Source of the DNA: Alphaproteobacteria bacterium
GTDB taxonomy: Bacteria > Pseudomonadota > Alphaproteobacteria > UBA6615
Direction of reading: 5' to 3'
NCBI GenBank assembly: GCA_021774445.1
Contig: JAJFJA010000043.1
Coordinates: 1-53,879, forward strand
DNA length: 53,879 bases
The position numbers and the translations under genes are program-made. Below are positions 1 to 8,381 of this stretch, piece by piece. Numbering within the stretch: the stretch's first letter is position 1; every line of letters starts with the position of its first letter. The notes under the pieces were generated by a model that was not told the origin of the DNA, ran no database searches, and worked only from the letters and a program-made list of their open reading frames with translations.

Positions 1-354
1 ATCGAGCGCCAGCCACTTTTCGCGCAAGTGGGGCACAACGCCGGCCTGTTCCAGTGCCTCGCCCAGCAATTCGTGCCTGATTGCGAAGACTTCCGCGGGT
101 AGGAACATATGGACGTGGGCATCGCGCGGCGACCGGCCACCATAGATCGCCGGGCCGCCCATCAGGCTGGCCCAGAAGTCGGTCTGCTGCGCCTCGACCA
201 CCGCGCGGTTGGTGTGGGCGAAGAACCCCTTCAGCCATGGGTGGGCGAACAATTTGGTATAGAGAAGTCGGTGCACGCACCGCAGGCGGGGGTAACCGCC
301 AACCTCGTCAAAAAAGTTGTCGCTCAGTAGCGATTTTCCCTTGGCCGCCGTCAC
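1..354 (-). CDS. Truncated-hemoglobin-like protein, 3' end cut by window
   Basis: An open frame runs from a GTG at 354 off the left edge, giving 118 codons without a stop. The visible protein has the group I/II truncated globin pattern: an early FFDEVGG, then LYTKLFAHPWLKGFF, a YGGRSPRDAHVHMFL stretch carrying the likely proximal histidine, and a final helix with RHELLGEALEQAG. Such proteins bind heme and handle O2 or NO. The GTG start is preferred because a GGGGGA ribosome site lies about 8 bases upstream and no ATG is available; further upstream the frame is an arginine-rich stretch unlike protein. It faces away from the MFS gene at 588. The family call is secure; the exact ligand and role are not. 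Confidence 0.8.
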   Translation of the reverse strand, partial: MTAAKGKSLLSDNFFDEVGGYPRLRCVHRLLYTKLFAHPWLKGFFAHTNRAVVEAQQTDFWASLMGGPAIYGGRSPRDAHVHMFLPAEVFAIRHELLGEALEQAGVVPHLREKWLALD

Positions 355-587
355 CGCCCCATTCCCCCGGCTTGCTAACTCGCCGGTACGGTAGCGCCAA
401 ATCGTTGCCGAGGCGCTAAGGCGCCGCCGTTGACAGCGCCGGGACACCGCCGGCCGGCCGATGATCCGCATGGACAAGCGGCAGCGCCGACATGCTGCCG
501 ACGAATAGATTGCAATGGCTTGCCAGCCCGCTAGGCTCCGGGGCGCAAGACTGTTGCAGCGGCCAAAAGAGACGGCGGGGCCAGCAG

Positions 588-1760
588 ATGAGGCGGACTT
601 TTTCGAGTGAGGAGCGCAATGGCATTCTGCGGCTGGCGCTGTCGCAGATTCTGTTGTGGGCGGGGTTGTTCTATCTGTTCCCGGCGATGCTGTTGCCGCT
701 GGAAGCCGATTTGGGCTGGTCGCGTGGCGGGATCAGCCTTGGCGTGACCTTGGCCCTGACGGTTTGGGCAATCAGCGCGCCCGTCGCCGGGCGGCTGGTG
801 GACCGCGGCGTGGGCGCCGAGATGATGACCCTCGGGGCGCTGACCGGCACGGCGCAACTGGTGGCGCTATCACAGGTGACCTCCTACCCGGTTTTCCTGG
901 CGCTGTGCGCCAGCATGGGGCTCAGCATGACCGCGACGCTCTATGAGCCTTGCTTCGCGCTGCTCGTGCTGCGGTACGGGGCGCGTGCGCGCTCGGCGAT
1001 CTCGCTGGTCACGCTCATCGCCGGGTTCGCTTCGATGATCACTTTTCCCCTGATGGCCTGGCTGACCGCGCGTTACGGGTGGCGTCCGGCGGTGCTGGTG
1101 TTTGCCGGCCTGGCCGGCGTCGGGGCATTGGTGCTGTTGTTCGAACAGAGGCGCCAGCCCGCGCGTACGGCTCGACAGCCACGGGACGGAAAGGCCGCCT
1201 GGAACCTCAAGGTGCTGGTGCCGCTGGCCTTGGGTTTCTCCTTGCTGGCCTTGAACCATGGGCTGCTGCTCACGCATCTGCTGCCGATCTTACAAGAGCG
1301 TCAGATCCCGGGCACCCAGGCGGTGCTGATCGCATCGCTGATCGGGCCGATGCAGGTGGTGGGGCGACTTTTTCTGGTGGCCAGCGGCGATCGGATCACC
1401 AATATCACGATCACCGCCATCAGCTTCGCCGCCATCTGCGCCGCTTCGGTGCTGTTGTTCGCGGCCGGGGCGAATGCCGTGCTGATTACCGGGTTCGTGA
1501 TGCTGCAAGGGGCCTTCTACGGCATGACCAACATCCTCAAGCCAGTGGTCACGGCGGACATGGTCGGACAGGCCGGGTTCGGCATGATCGCCGGGGCCAT
1601 GGCCGTGCCGTTTCTTTTGGCCTTTGCCGTGGCGCCATCGCTGGGCAGTTTTCTGTGGCTGCAGGTGGGATACAACCAGACCGTGCTGTTCACCAGCGGC
1701 CTGGCCGCGGCGGCTCTGCTGTGCCTCATGCTGGCGGGTCGGCAGGCAAATTCTTTGTGA
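588..1760 (+). CDS. MFS transporter
   Basis: A 390-residue major facilitator superfamily permease. The protein is a run of hydrophobic helices broken by a basic loop near the middle (RRQPARTARQPRDGK), the usual split between two six-helix halves. The loop after helix 2 reads GRLVDRGVG, the MFS motif A region. The frame is open from an ATG at 492, but the residues before 588 are not membrane-like, so the ATG at 588 (MRRTFSSEERNG) is taken as start. The substrate cannot be read; the overall look is that of monocarboxylate/oxalate-formate-type MFS proteins. It stops just before an operator-like site and the thiolase-type operon, so it may share regulation with it. Confidence 0.8.
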   Translation: MRRTFSSEERNGILRLALSQILLWAGLFYLFPAMLLPLEADLGWSRGGISLGVTLALTVWAISAPVAGRLVDRGVGAEMMTLGALTGTAQLVALSQVTSYPVFLALCASMGLSMTATLYEPCFALLVLRYGARARSAISLVTLIAGFASMITFPLMAWLTARYGWRPAVLVFAGLAGVGALVLLFEQRRQPARTARQPRDGKAAWNLKVLVPLALGFSLLALNHGLLLTHLLPILQERQIPGTQAVLIASLIGPMQVVGRLFLVASGDRITNITITAISFAAICAASVLLFAAGANAVLITGFVMLQGAFYGMTNILKPVVTADMVGQAGFGMIAGAMAVPFLLAFAVAPSLGSFLWLQVGYNQTVLFTSGLAAAALLCLMLAGRQANSL

Positions 1761-1765
1761 TGTAA

Positions 1766-1784
1766 TTGTATTGACAAATACTCG
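1766..1784. promoter_or_regulatory. Candidate GntR operator overlapping a -35 box
   Basis: The site reads TTGTATTGACAAATACTCG and contains an inverted GTATT/AATAC pair with a 4-base spacer. A TTGACA -35 hexamer (1771-1776) lies inside it; the -10 at the correct distance (1794-1799) is weak. The site matches 14 of 19 bases of the one in front of the GntR gene (5081-5099) and resembles another near 17479. Position ahead of the gene at 1821 suggests control of that operon. The link to the GntR protein is inference. Confidence 0.45.
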
Positions 1785-1820
1785 TGCGGCCGACATCAAA
1801 GGGCGGGAGGAAAATCGCTC

Positions 1821-2984
1821 ATGGTGCTGGTCGCGGGCGTTGCCCTGACCTCGTTCAATCGACGCAAAGACGGTTCAAACTTCCGGGACTGGGCGGAATC
1901 GGCGGTCGCCGCGGCGCTCGCCGACGCGAAAATGGAACCGGGCGATATCGACGCGCTGGTCGTCGCGTCCGAAAGCGATTTCTTCACGCTGCAACTCAAT
2001 CCAGCCTCGGTCATCGCCGGCGATCTCGGTCTCGTCGGCGCCGCGACGATGCGGGTGGAGGGCGGCGGCGCTTCGGGGCAACTCGCGGTCCATGCGGCGG
2101 TCCATCAGATCTTGGCGGGTACCGCCCAGCGGGTGGCGGTCGTCGGCGTCGAAGCCACGGCATCGCCGCTCTCGGTCAATGCCGTAACCAAGCTGTACGG
2201 ATACTCCTTCGATGCCTGGAGCGACGGCATGACGGGCAGTACCGCGACCGCGCTCTACGCCCTTTCCGCCACGGCCTATATGGCCCGGTCCGGGGCGACA
2301 TCGGAAGATTTCGCGCAAGTCGCGGTGCAAAACCGACAAAACGCGCGACATAACCCAAACGCACATCTGCCGCTGGATACGACCGTGGACGATGTCCTGG
2401 CCTCGCCAGTGGTCTCCAGCCCCTACCGCCGGCTCGACTGCTCGCCGCTCAGTGACGGGGCGGCGGCGGTGATCTTGGCGGCGGGCGGTGCGGTGCCGCG
2501 GCGGCGGTCCGGGGCCGCGCGAATCTGCGGCATCGGCGCGGCAAGCGATCACGCCAACCTCGGTACGCGTATCGACGTCGATAGGTTTAGCGCCAAGACA
2601 AAGGCCATGCAGCGGGCTTGCGCCATGGCCGGGCTGACCGCCGCCGATGTCGACATCGCGGAAATCTATGATGCCTACTCGGGGGCACAATTGCAGGGCC
2701 TCGAAGCGCTTGGTCTGTCCAGCGACGTCCTGGCCGAGCATCGTGCCGGGGCGTTCGCGCCGGACGGCAGGTTGCCGATCAATTTGTCCGGCGGGTTACT
2801 CGGCCAGGGTGCACCGGTCGGCGCCGTCGGTGTCGCACAGGTGGCGACCTGCGCCCTGCAACTCGAAGGGCGATATCACCCGGACGCGCAGTGCGGGTCG
2901 GCGCCGCGCCACGCCCTGGCGGATACTCATGGCGGCGTCGCAACTACGGCGGCGGTTACACTGCTTAGCGCGGGAGAGGCGTGA
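1821..2984 (+). CDS. SCP2/thiolase-like protein lacking catalytic Cys and His
   Basis: A 387-residue thiolase-fold protein of the lipid-transfer/SCP-x type. Recognisable blocks are VEGGGASG (79-86), EIYDAYSGAQLQGLEALGL and NLSGGLLGQGAPVGAVG (321-337). In true thiolases the first block carries the nucleophilic Cys (VEsaCASG) and the last carries GHP; here these are Gly83 and Ala331. Degradative or biosynthetic thiolase chemistry is therefore unlikely. The same losses are known in Ltp2-type retro-aldolases, which work with a DUF35 OB-fold partner, and such a partner starts at the next codon (TGATG junction at 2984). I infer a carbon-carbon lyase or aldolase acting on an acyl-CoA made by the synthetase at 3361. 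The substrate is unknown. Confidence 0.8.
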   Translation: MVLVAGVALTSFNRRKDGSNFRDWAESAVAAALADAKMEPGDIDALVVASESDFFTLQLNPASVIAGDLGLVGAATMRVEGGGASGQLAVHAAVHQILAGTAQRVAVVGVEATASPLSVNAVTKLYGYSFDAWSDGMTGSTATALYALSATAYMARSGATSEDFAQVAVQNRQNARHNPNAHLPLDTTVDDVLASPVVSSPYRRLDCSPLSDGAAAVILAAGGAVPRRRSGAARICGIGAASDHANLGTRIDVDRFSAKTKAMQRACAMAGLTAADVDIAEIYDAYSGAQLQGLEALGLSSDVLAEHRAGAFAPDGRLPINLSGGLLGQGAPVGAVGVAQVATCALQLEGRYHPDAQCGSAPRHALADTHGGVATTAAVTLLSAGEA

Positions 2985-3364
2985 TGGATTATCGGCTGGT
3001 GCTGGATTACAGGCTGTCGGCCGGGCGTCTAACGCCTTGGATAGAAGGGCTACGCATCGGCAAGGCCCGCGCCCATTGCTGTGGCGAGTGCGGACGGGTC
3101 AGCTTTCCGCCGGAGCGGCGATGCTCCTGCGGGTCGATCCAAACGAAATGGATGACGCTGCCAGGGTCCGCGACGATCCTGCAACGCAGCGACGGTCCCG
3201 AGAACAGCTTCGCCCTGGCGCGATTCGAGGGCGCAGACACATTGACGAGCGTGCGTTTGCATAACCCGGAGATTCAGTCCGATCGCGGTCGCCTCCTGGC
3301 CGTACCGGAAGGACCGCCGGCACAGGTCCTAGCCCTGGTAAAGCCGGAGGCGGACGCAAAATGA
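2984..3364 (+). CDS. DUF35 OB-fold/Zn-ribbon acyl-CoA-binding protein
   Basis: A 126-residue protein with an N-terminal helix, a zinc ribbon (CGECG, then CSCG about 15 residues later) and an OB-fold-like C-terminus. This is the ChsH2/DUF35 architecture that pairs with thiolase-like proteins. The ATG at 2984 is favoured over the GTG at 2981 because GGGAGAGG ends 4 bases before the ATG. It overlaps the stop of the thiolase-like gene (TGATG) and its own stop overlaps the next start (ATGA at 3361), so the three are translationally coupled. The likely role is to hold the acyl-CoA for the partner enzyme. Confidence 0.8.
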   Translation: MDYRLVLDYRLSAGRLTPWIEGLRIGKARAHCCGECGRVSFPPERRCSCGSIQTKWMTLPGSATILQRSDGPENSFALARFEGADTLTSVRLHNPEIQSDRGRLLAVPEGPPAQVLALVKPEADAK

Positions 3365-5013
3365 GCAAATTGCGGGACTACACCGACGCCGAGCTTGGCG
3401 TGCTAAATCTGAAGCGCGCCGGAGACGGTTTCGAGATCGTCATTCCTGCCGACGCCAATCTTTACCACATGACGCTCGGCCGTCACCTGGAACCGGCGCA
3501 ATGCCAACGCATCGCGATCAGCCTCGAAAACCCCGACGGTAGTCTGGCGGCGTTGACCTTTGCGGACGTAGAGGATGCCGCCACCGCCTTGGCGGCGCGG
3601 CTGCGGTCACTGGGTCTGGGCCGCGGCGATTTTGTCGGCATCCATACCGGGCTGCGGCCGGAAACGGCGATCGCGCATATGGCGATCTGCAAGATCGGCG
3701 GCGTTGCCGTAACTCTGTCGCAGCTTTATGGGCCCGACACACTGGCCCATGCGTTGAACCATTGCGAGGCGACAACATTGCTGACGACCGAGGCGGCTTG
3801 GGCGCCCCTGCGGGCGCATGCCTCGGCGCTGTTTCCGCACCTCAATCATGTCCTGGTGCAGGGTTCCGCCGGGCCGGAAGCCGACCTTACGGAGGCGTTG
3901 TCGGATGCGCCGGCCGACTTCGAGCCGGACTATACCGGGGCGGACGATCCCGCCTTGCTGATGTACACGTCCGGATCCACCGGGATGCCGAAGGGTATCC
4001 TGCACGGCCACCGGGTGCTGGCGTCCTATACGCCATCGATCAATTTGTTCTTCAACCTATCGATGGCCGACGAGGACGCGGTGTTCTGGTCGCCGTCGGA
4101 CTGGGCTTGGGTCGGCGGCCTGCTCGACATGCTGTTTCCGGCCTGGATGGCCGGACGGACGATCGTCACGTCGGAAGCTCGGTTTCGGCCGGATTGGGCC
4201 TATGCCTTCATGGCCCGCCACAAAGTGACGCACACATTTCTGGCGCCGACCGCGATCAAGCGGCTGGCGCAAACGGCCGATCCGCGAGCCGAACATGATC
4301 TGGCCCTGCGGGTCATTTGTACCGGTGGCGAAGCGTTGGCGGCGGATACGCTGGAGTGGGCCGAGCGGGCGTTGGGAGTCGTGTGCAACGAGTTCTACGG
4401 CATGACCGAGGTCAATCATCTGATCGGGAACTGTGCGGCACTTTATCCGCGGCGCCCGGGCTCGATGGGTCTGGCCTACCCCGGACATGATGTGCGCCTG
4501 GTCGACGCCGACGGAAACGACGTTCCGCCGGGCGAGCCCGGTGAGGTGGTTACCCGGTCGGATGCGCCAACGCGGTATCTGGGATATCTCAAGAACCCCG
4601 AAAAAGAGGCCGAGCTGCGGCTCGGTCCGTGGATGCGTACGCATGATCTGGCGGTCCGCGATGGCGATGGGTATTTCTGGTACAAGGGCCGAAGCGACGA
4701 TTTGATCAAGTCGTCGGGATTCCGCATCGGTCCGGCCGAGGTAGAGGAATGCCTTTTGGCCCATCGGGCCGTTGCCGAAGCCGCGGTCATCGGCAAGCCC
4801 GACGCGGAACGCGGCGCTATCGTGAAGGCTTTCGTGCGCTTAGCCCAAGGTCATGCGGCCGACCCGGCACTGGTCGAAACCCTGCGCAATCACGTGCGCG
4901 ACCGCCTGGCAGCCTACAAAGCGCCGCGGGAAATCGCCTTCGTGGACGGTTTCAAGCTGACGTCTTCGGGGAAGATCAACCGGAAAGCCCTGCGAGAAAT
5001 CGAGGGCGGCTGA
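3361..5013 (+). CDS. Acyl-CoA synthetase (AMP-forming)
   Basis: A 550-residue adenylate-forming ligase. It carries the P-loop motif MYTSGSTGMPKGILHGH, the FYGMTEVNHLIGN region, the KGRSDDLIKSSGFRIGP hinge, and a C-terminal TSSGKINRKALRE with the catalytic lysine. It activates a carboxylic acid to its CoA thioester using ATP. The overall pattern is closest to acetyl-CoA/medium-chain synthetases. It is the last gene of the three-gene coupled operon with the thiolase-like and OB-fold proteins, so it probably supplies their CoA substrate. Specificity cannot be assigned from sequence. Confidence 0.9.
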   Translation: MSKLRDYTDAELGVLNLKRAGDGFEIVIPADANLYHMTLGRHLEPAQCQRIAISLENPDGSLAALTFADVEDAATALAARLRSLGLGRGDFVGIHTGLRPETAIAHMAICKIGGVAVTLSQLYGPDTLAHALNHCEATTLLTTEAAWAPLRAHASALFPHLNHVLVQGSAGPEADLTEALSDAPADFEPDYTGADDPALLMYTSGSTGMPKGILHGHRVLASYTPSINLFFNLSMADEDAVFWSPSDWAWVGGLLDMLFPAWMAGRTIVTSEARFRPDWAYAFMARHKVTHTFLAPTAIKRLAQTADPRAEHDLALRVICTGGEALAADTLEWAERALGVVCNEFYGMTEVNHLIGNCAALYPRRPGSMGLAYPGHDVRLVDADGNDVPPGEPGEVVTRSDAPTRYLGYLKNPEKEAELRLGPWMRTHDLAVRDGDGYFWYKGRSDDLIKSSGFRIGPAEVEECLLAHRAVAEAAVIGKPDAERGAIVKAFVRLAQGHAADPALVETLRNHVRDRLAAYKAPREIAFVDGFKLTSSGKINRKALREIEGG

Positions 5014-5051
5014 TGCCCCTCCCCCGAGGGCGGCACGCGGACCAACAGCGT

Positions 5052-5099
5052 TTGACAATGAAAAATTCATAGCTAATAATTTGTATGTATCAATATTCG
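5052..5099 (+). promoter_or_regulatory. Promoter and operator of the GntR gene
   Basis: A near-consensus sigma-70 promoter: TTGACA at 5052-5057, a 17-base spacer and AATAAT at 5075-5080. The expected transcription start falls in the following site TTGTATGTATCAATATTCG (5081-5099), which matches the site at 1766. An operator placed here would block initiation, the usual layout for a self-repressing GntR regulator. Confidence 0.65.
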
Positions 5100-5109
5100 A
5101 GAGCACGAC

Positions 5110-5853
5110 GTGACGACGCAAGCTGCTACGACGAAATATAGAGTCGCTTATGATGCTATTCTTTCGCGCCTGAAAGCGGGGCGGTACTCGGTTGGCGGAC
5201 GCCTGCCGACCGAGGAAGAATTGACACGGGCTTTCGACGTCAGCCGGGTGACCATTCGGCGGTCTCTGGATATTCTGGTCAATGAAGGATATCTCGAACG
5301 GCGCCAAGGCAGCGGCTATACGGTCCTCACGCTTTCGCCGCCGTCAACGACGTGTATGACCTCCTTCACGGATGCGATGTTGCGGGCGGGCTTCGAGCCG
5401 TCCTCAAGACTGATCTCAATCACGCAACACGACGCTAACGCGGCGCAGTCGGCACATCTTTTGAACGAGTTGCATGCGCAGCCGCTGACCAGGTTGGAAC
5501 GCCTGCGACTGGTGGATGACGTGCCGAAGATGCTCGTGCGCACCTGGGCGCCGACCCGCCTGCTGCCCGATGCCCGGGCGGAAGACTTTCCCGAACGAGG
5601 TCCGGGACAATCAATACTGCGCATACTCGGCGACCGTTTTGGGCTGACCTGGGGCTCGGCTTGCGAAGACATCAGTCCGACCGCCGCCGAGGGAGAGGTT
5701 GCCGCCCAATTGCGGATCGAGCCCGGCACCCCGGTGCTGCTGCAAGCCTGTACCGCGTTCGACGACGCCGACAGGGTGGTCTTTTTCGAGGAAGTGTTTC
5801 GCGTCGGCAAAGTCAGCTTCAAGCTGACCGGCAGAACGCAGACCGGGCCATGA
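5110..5853 (+). CDS. GntR family regulator, HutC/UTRA type
   Basis: A 247-residue repressor starting at GTG 5110. The N-terminal winged helix (about 8-75) has the typical LPTEEELTRAFDVSRVTIRRSLDILVNEGYL and GSGYTV wing. The rest (about 85-240) is a UTRA ligand-binding domain with LTRLERLRLVDD and the closing pair of strands VVFFEEVFRVGKVSF. UTRA regulators bind small metabolites such as sugars, amino acids or nucleoside-related compounds. It overlaps the nucleoside hydrolase start (ATGA at 5850), so the two are coupled. Similar sites before the gene at 1821 and the ABC operon at 17330 suggest it controls the whole region. Confidence 0.9.
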   Translation: MTTQAATTKYRVAYDAILSRLKAGRYSVGGRLPTEEELTRAFDVSRVTIRRSLDILVNEGYLERRQGSGYTVLTLSPPSTTCMTSFTDAMLRAGFEPSSRLISITQHDANAAQSAHLLNELHAQPLTRLERLRLVDDVPKMLVRTWAPTRLLPDARAEDFPERGPGQSILRILGDRFGLTWGSACEDISPTAAEGEVAAQLRIEPGTPVLLQACTAFDDADRVVFFEEVFRVGKVSFKLTGRTQTGP

Positions 5854-6962
5854 CGCATCGGGCAACCGCCGAGTTCCCGGTGTTGGGCGATGACATGATG
5901 CGGGCGCGACTGGCGCCGCCCGACGGGCCCGTGAGACTGGTCATCGACACCGACACGGCGAATGAGATCGACGATCAGTTCGCTTTGGCCTGGGCGCTGC
6001 TTACGCCGGATATCTGTCGCATCGAGGCGGTCACCGCCGAACCGTTCTCGTTCCAGCATCACCGACCCGAGGTCTTGCGCTGCGAGGAAATACTGGATGC
6101 AGGCGGCGCACCGGCGGAGAAACTCGTCGGCGGATTTCAGGGCTGGGTGGAACGTCTGCACCGTCAAGGTCGACGCGCGGCGGACCTGACATTTTGTCCG
6201 CCCGATGAAGGGATGGAACGCAGCTACGAAGAGATCCTGCGGGTTTTCGACAAGGTCGGGGTGTCATCGGCCGGGCTGGTCCATCGGGGTGCCGCCGGGT
6301 ATTTGACCTCGTTGGACGCACCGTTGCAGAACCCCTCCGTCGAGGCGATCATCGATCTGGCCAAAACCGGAACCGAGCCGCTTTACATTGCGGCGATGGG
6401 CTGTGTGACCAACGTCGCCTCGGCGATGCTGCTGGCGCCCGAGATCATCCGTAATATCGTCGTGATATGGACCTCGGCCTACCCATCCTCAGCGCCACAC
6501 TGCAACCAGCCATCGCTTAATCTGGTACAGGATCGGCTGGCCTCTAAACTGGTTTTCGACTGCGGCGTCCCGCACGTCTATCTGCCGGGCTATCATGTGG
6601 GGGCGCAGTTAAAAATCTCACTGCCGGAGATGGAGACCTTTGTGAAAGGTCGGGGCGCCATCGGCGACTATCTCCATCACCTTTACACCAATAATCCGCT
6701 GCACGACATGTACGCGATCGAGGATACGGACCAGCGGACTTGGGTTATCTGGGACATCATCGATATCGCTTGGTTGCTCAACCCGGACTGGGTGCCAACA
6801 ATCGTTACCCCCTCGCCGGTGCTGAACGACGATCTGTTCTGGGAGCATCCCAAGGGCCGTCATCTTATGCGCGAGGCCCACGACGTGCAGCGCGATGCCA
6901 TCTTTATGGACTTCTATGACAAGCTGACGCTTGCCCCGTCAGCGGCTGAAATCGCCGGCTGA
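5850..6962 (+). CDS. Inosine/uridine-preferring nucleoside hydrolase family protein
   Basis: A 370-residue member of the nucleoside N-ribohydrolase family. The N-terminal metal-binding signature reads VIDTDTANEIDDQFALAWAL; the family norm is DTDxGxDDAxA, so the spacing is altered but the key Asp residues are there. A second block is AAMGCVTNVASAM, and the C-terminal WDIIDIAWLLNP carries the late Asp. The family cleaves the N-glycosidic bond of nucleosides to base and free sugar with Ca2+. The start at 5850 is chosen for the ATGA overlap with the regulator. The altered signature leaves open a non-standard nucleoside substrate. It overlaps the end of the convergent isomerase-like gene by 24 bases. 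Confidence 0.8.
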   Translation: MTHRATAEFPVLGDDMMRARLAPPDGPVRLVIDTDTANEIDDQFALAWALLTPDICRIEAVTAEPFSFQHHRPEVLRCEEILDAGGAPAEKLVGGFQGWVERLHRQGRRAADLTFCPPDEGMERSYEEILRVFDKVGVSSAGLVHRGAAGYLTSLDAPLQNPSVEAIIDLAKTGTEPLYIAAMGCVTNVASAMLLAPEIIRNIVVIWTSAYPSSAPHCNQPSLNLVQDRLASKLVFDCGVPHVYLPGYHVGAQLKISLPEMETFVKGRGAIGDYLHHLYTNNPLHDMYAIEDTDQRTWVIWDIIDIAWLLNPDWVPTIVTPSPVLNDDLFWEHPKGRHLMREAHDVQRDAIFMDFYDKLTLAPSAAEIAG

Positions 6963-8375
6963 CAGGTGCTCGCGCATCGGGCGGCGGGTTAGCGAGGTCA
7001 TCGCGGTCCAGGAAGCGAATTCGGCGAGCACGGCGGCCTCGTCGCCGGGAACCAAGACGAAGTGATGCTCGAGGCCGTGGGCCATGACCGTGGCGACCAC
7101 ATCCTCCAAGGACGCTGTCTCACCGGCAATCGAAAACGTATCCAGCCACCCTCTGCAGCCGGTGAAGCCAGACGGTGTGCGCCCTCGCACCTCGGCGGTC
7201 ATGGAGAAGAAGGCGGCGCCGTCGCGGGCGACCCGGAACACGGTTACGGGGCCATCGCGAAAAATAAGATCGGCAACCGCGCCATAGATCGGACCGGCCT
7301 CGGTACCACGCCCGATCATGGGATGATTGATCCAGCGCGCGCCGGTATCGTCGGCGAGATAGAGTGGGCCACCGCCGCCGTGCCACATCAAGAGTTGGCC
7401 GGCATCCAGATCAGGTTCGGTCATATCGAGCAGATAACCAACGCGGCCGGAGACCGATTTCGCCACAAGTTGGGTAATAGCGCCGAGCACGTCTCCCTCA
7501 GAAGCAACGGGAAGAGCGTCCGTTTCCTCAAGCCAGGTGAAGGCCGCGCCGGGGTGCATGCCGGGATCGGCTTGCAAAGCCGGCCAATCACTGACCGCGA
7601 GCGCCGCGTAGCCGTTCTCCGCCGCGATGTCGCGCAGCGCCAGCGCCGCCCGGCCGGTGAGAGCCATCTGCATGTCGGAAACGCCTTCGGCCGGCGCGGC
7701 GGCCAGCATGGCGCCGACTTCGGCCGAGACACGCGATTCATCGAGGCCGGCCATGCGGCCGATCAGTTCGCCAATGTCGTGATTTGCGACATCGATGCCC
7801 AGGCGCGAAAGCAACGCGTTGGTCGACACCTCCATATTGTAGAAGGTCATCGCCAGCCCGCCGACCACACCGATCCGGGCATGCTTGAGCGCCTTGGCCG
7901 CGGCGATCGCCCGTATCGTGGAGCGCAGTCGCGCCAACAGCCGAGGCGCATCCGGTGCGCCGTGATACCACTGCACCGGCGCCGCGCGCAGGTCGCGCAC
8001 CTGCCGCGAGATCGACATCGACATGTTGAGCGAGACGAAATTATTGAGCCGAATGTCGCCTTCGCGCACCGGCTCGGGCGTCGACCAGAATCCGGCACGG
8101 ACCGGTGCCGCGGCGATGGTGCGGGCAACATCGCCCATGGTGAAACCGCCGTGCAGGAGCAGAATGAAATCCGCCCCTTCGGCGAGGCAGCCATCGAGGG
8201 CGATCTGGGTCTCGGACCCGTTCATGGGCACGCCAGGGGCGACGACAAGCCGCGCGCCCTCCGCCTCACACAAAGCGTTTAGCGCGGCCTCCGCAGCCTC
8301 GAACACGCCGTATTTCTGCGGGAAGTAGCTCGGCAGCGAGCCGCGGATCAAGCCTATGGTCAGTTGCTGTTGCAT
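6939..8375 (-). CDS. L-fucose/L-arabinose isomerase-like protein
   Basis: A 478-residue protein of the fucose/arabinose isomerase fold. The N-terminal part is Rossmann-like, with a GVVGGLAMTFYNMEVS stretch. The C-terminal part has the family pattern: VSDWPALQ, then PVASEGDVLGAITQL, then LMWHGGGGPLYLADD. In this family Glu and Asp residues around those blocks bind a divalent metal and interconvert aldose and ketose. It is the last gene of the long minus-strand operon that begins with the ABC binding protein at 17330. Together with the epimerase at 11637 it probably reshapes the sugar before phosphorylation. Substrate unknown. Confidence 0.75.
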   Translation of the reverse strand: MQQQLTIGLIRGSLPSYFPQKYGVFEAAEAALNALCEAEGARLVVAPGVPMNGSETQIALDGCLAEGADFILLLHGGFTMGDVARTIAAAPVRAGFWSTPEPVREGDIRLNNFVSLNMSMSISRQVRDLRAAPVQWYHGAPDAPRLLARLRSTIRAIAAAKALKHARIGVVGGLAMTFYNMEVSTNALLSRLGIDVANHDIGELIGRMAGLDESRVSAEVGAMLAAAPAEGVSDMQMALTGRAALALRDIAAENGYAALAVSDWPALQADPGMHPGAAFTWLEETDALPVASEGDVLGAITQLVAKSVSGRVGYLLDMTEPDLDAGQLLMWHGGGGPLYLADDTGARWINHPMIGRGTEAGPIYGAVADLIFRDGPVTVFRVARDGAAFFSMTAEVRGRTPSGFTGCRGWLDTFSIAGETASLEDVVATVMAHGLEHHFVLVPGDEAAVLAEFASWTAMTSLTRRPMREHLSAGDFSR

Positions 8376-8381
8376 GGTGCC

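Noticed and set aside
109..330. Small plus-strand ORFs at the left edge
   Set aside because: They run antisense to the globin frame, which has recognisable family motifs; the plus-strand proteins are arginine-rich and unlike any family.
430..458. TTGACA at 430 as the MFS promoter
   Set aside because: No acceptable -10 box occurs at 16-18 bases; the region is GC-rich throughout.
7062..8282. 406-residue plus-strand ORF
   Set aside because: It is antisense to the isomerase-like gene and lacks a recognisable domain; the opposite strand carries family motifs and fits the operon.
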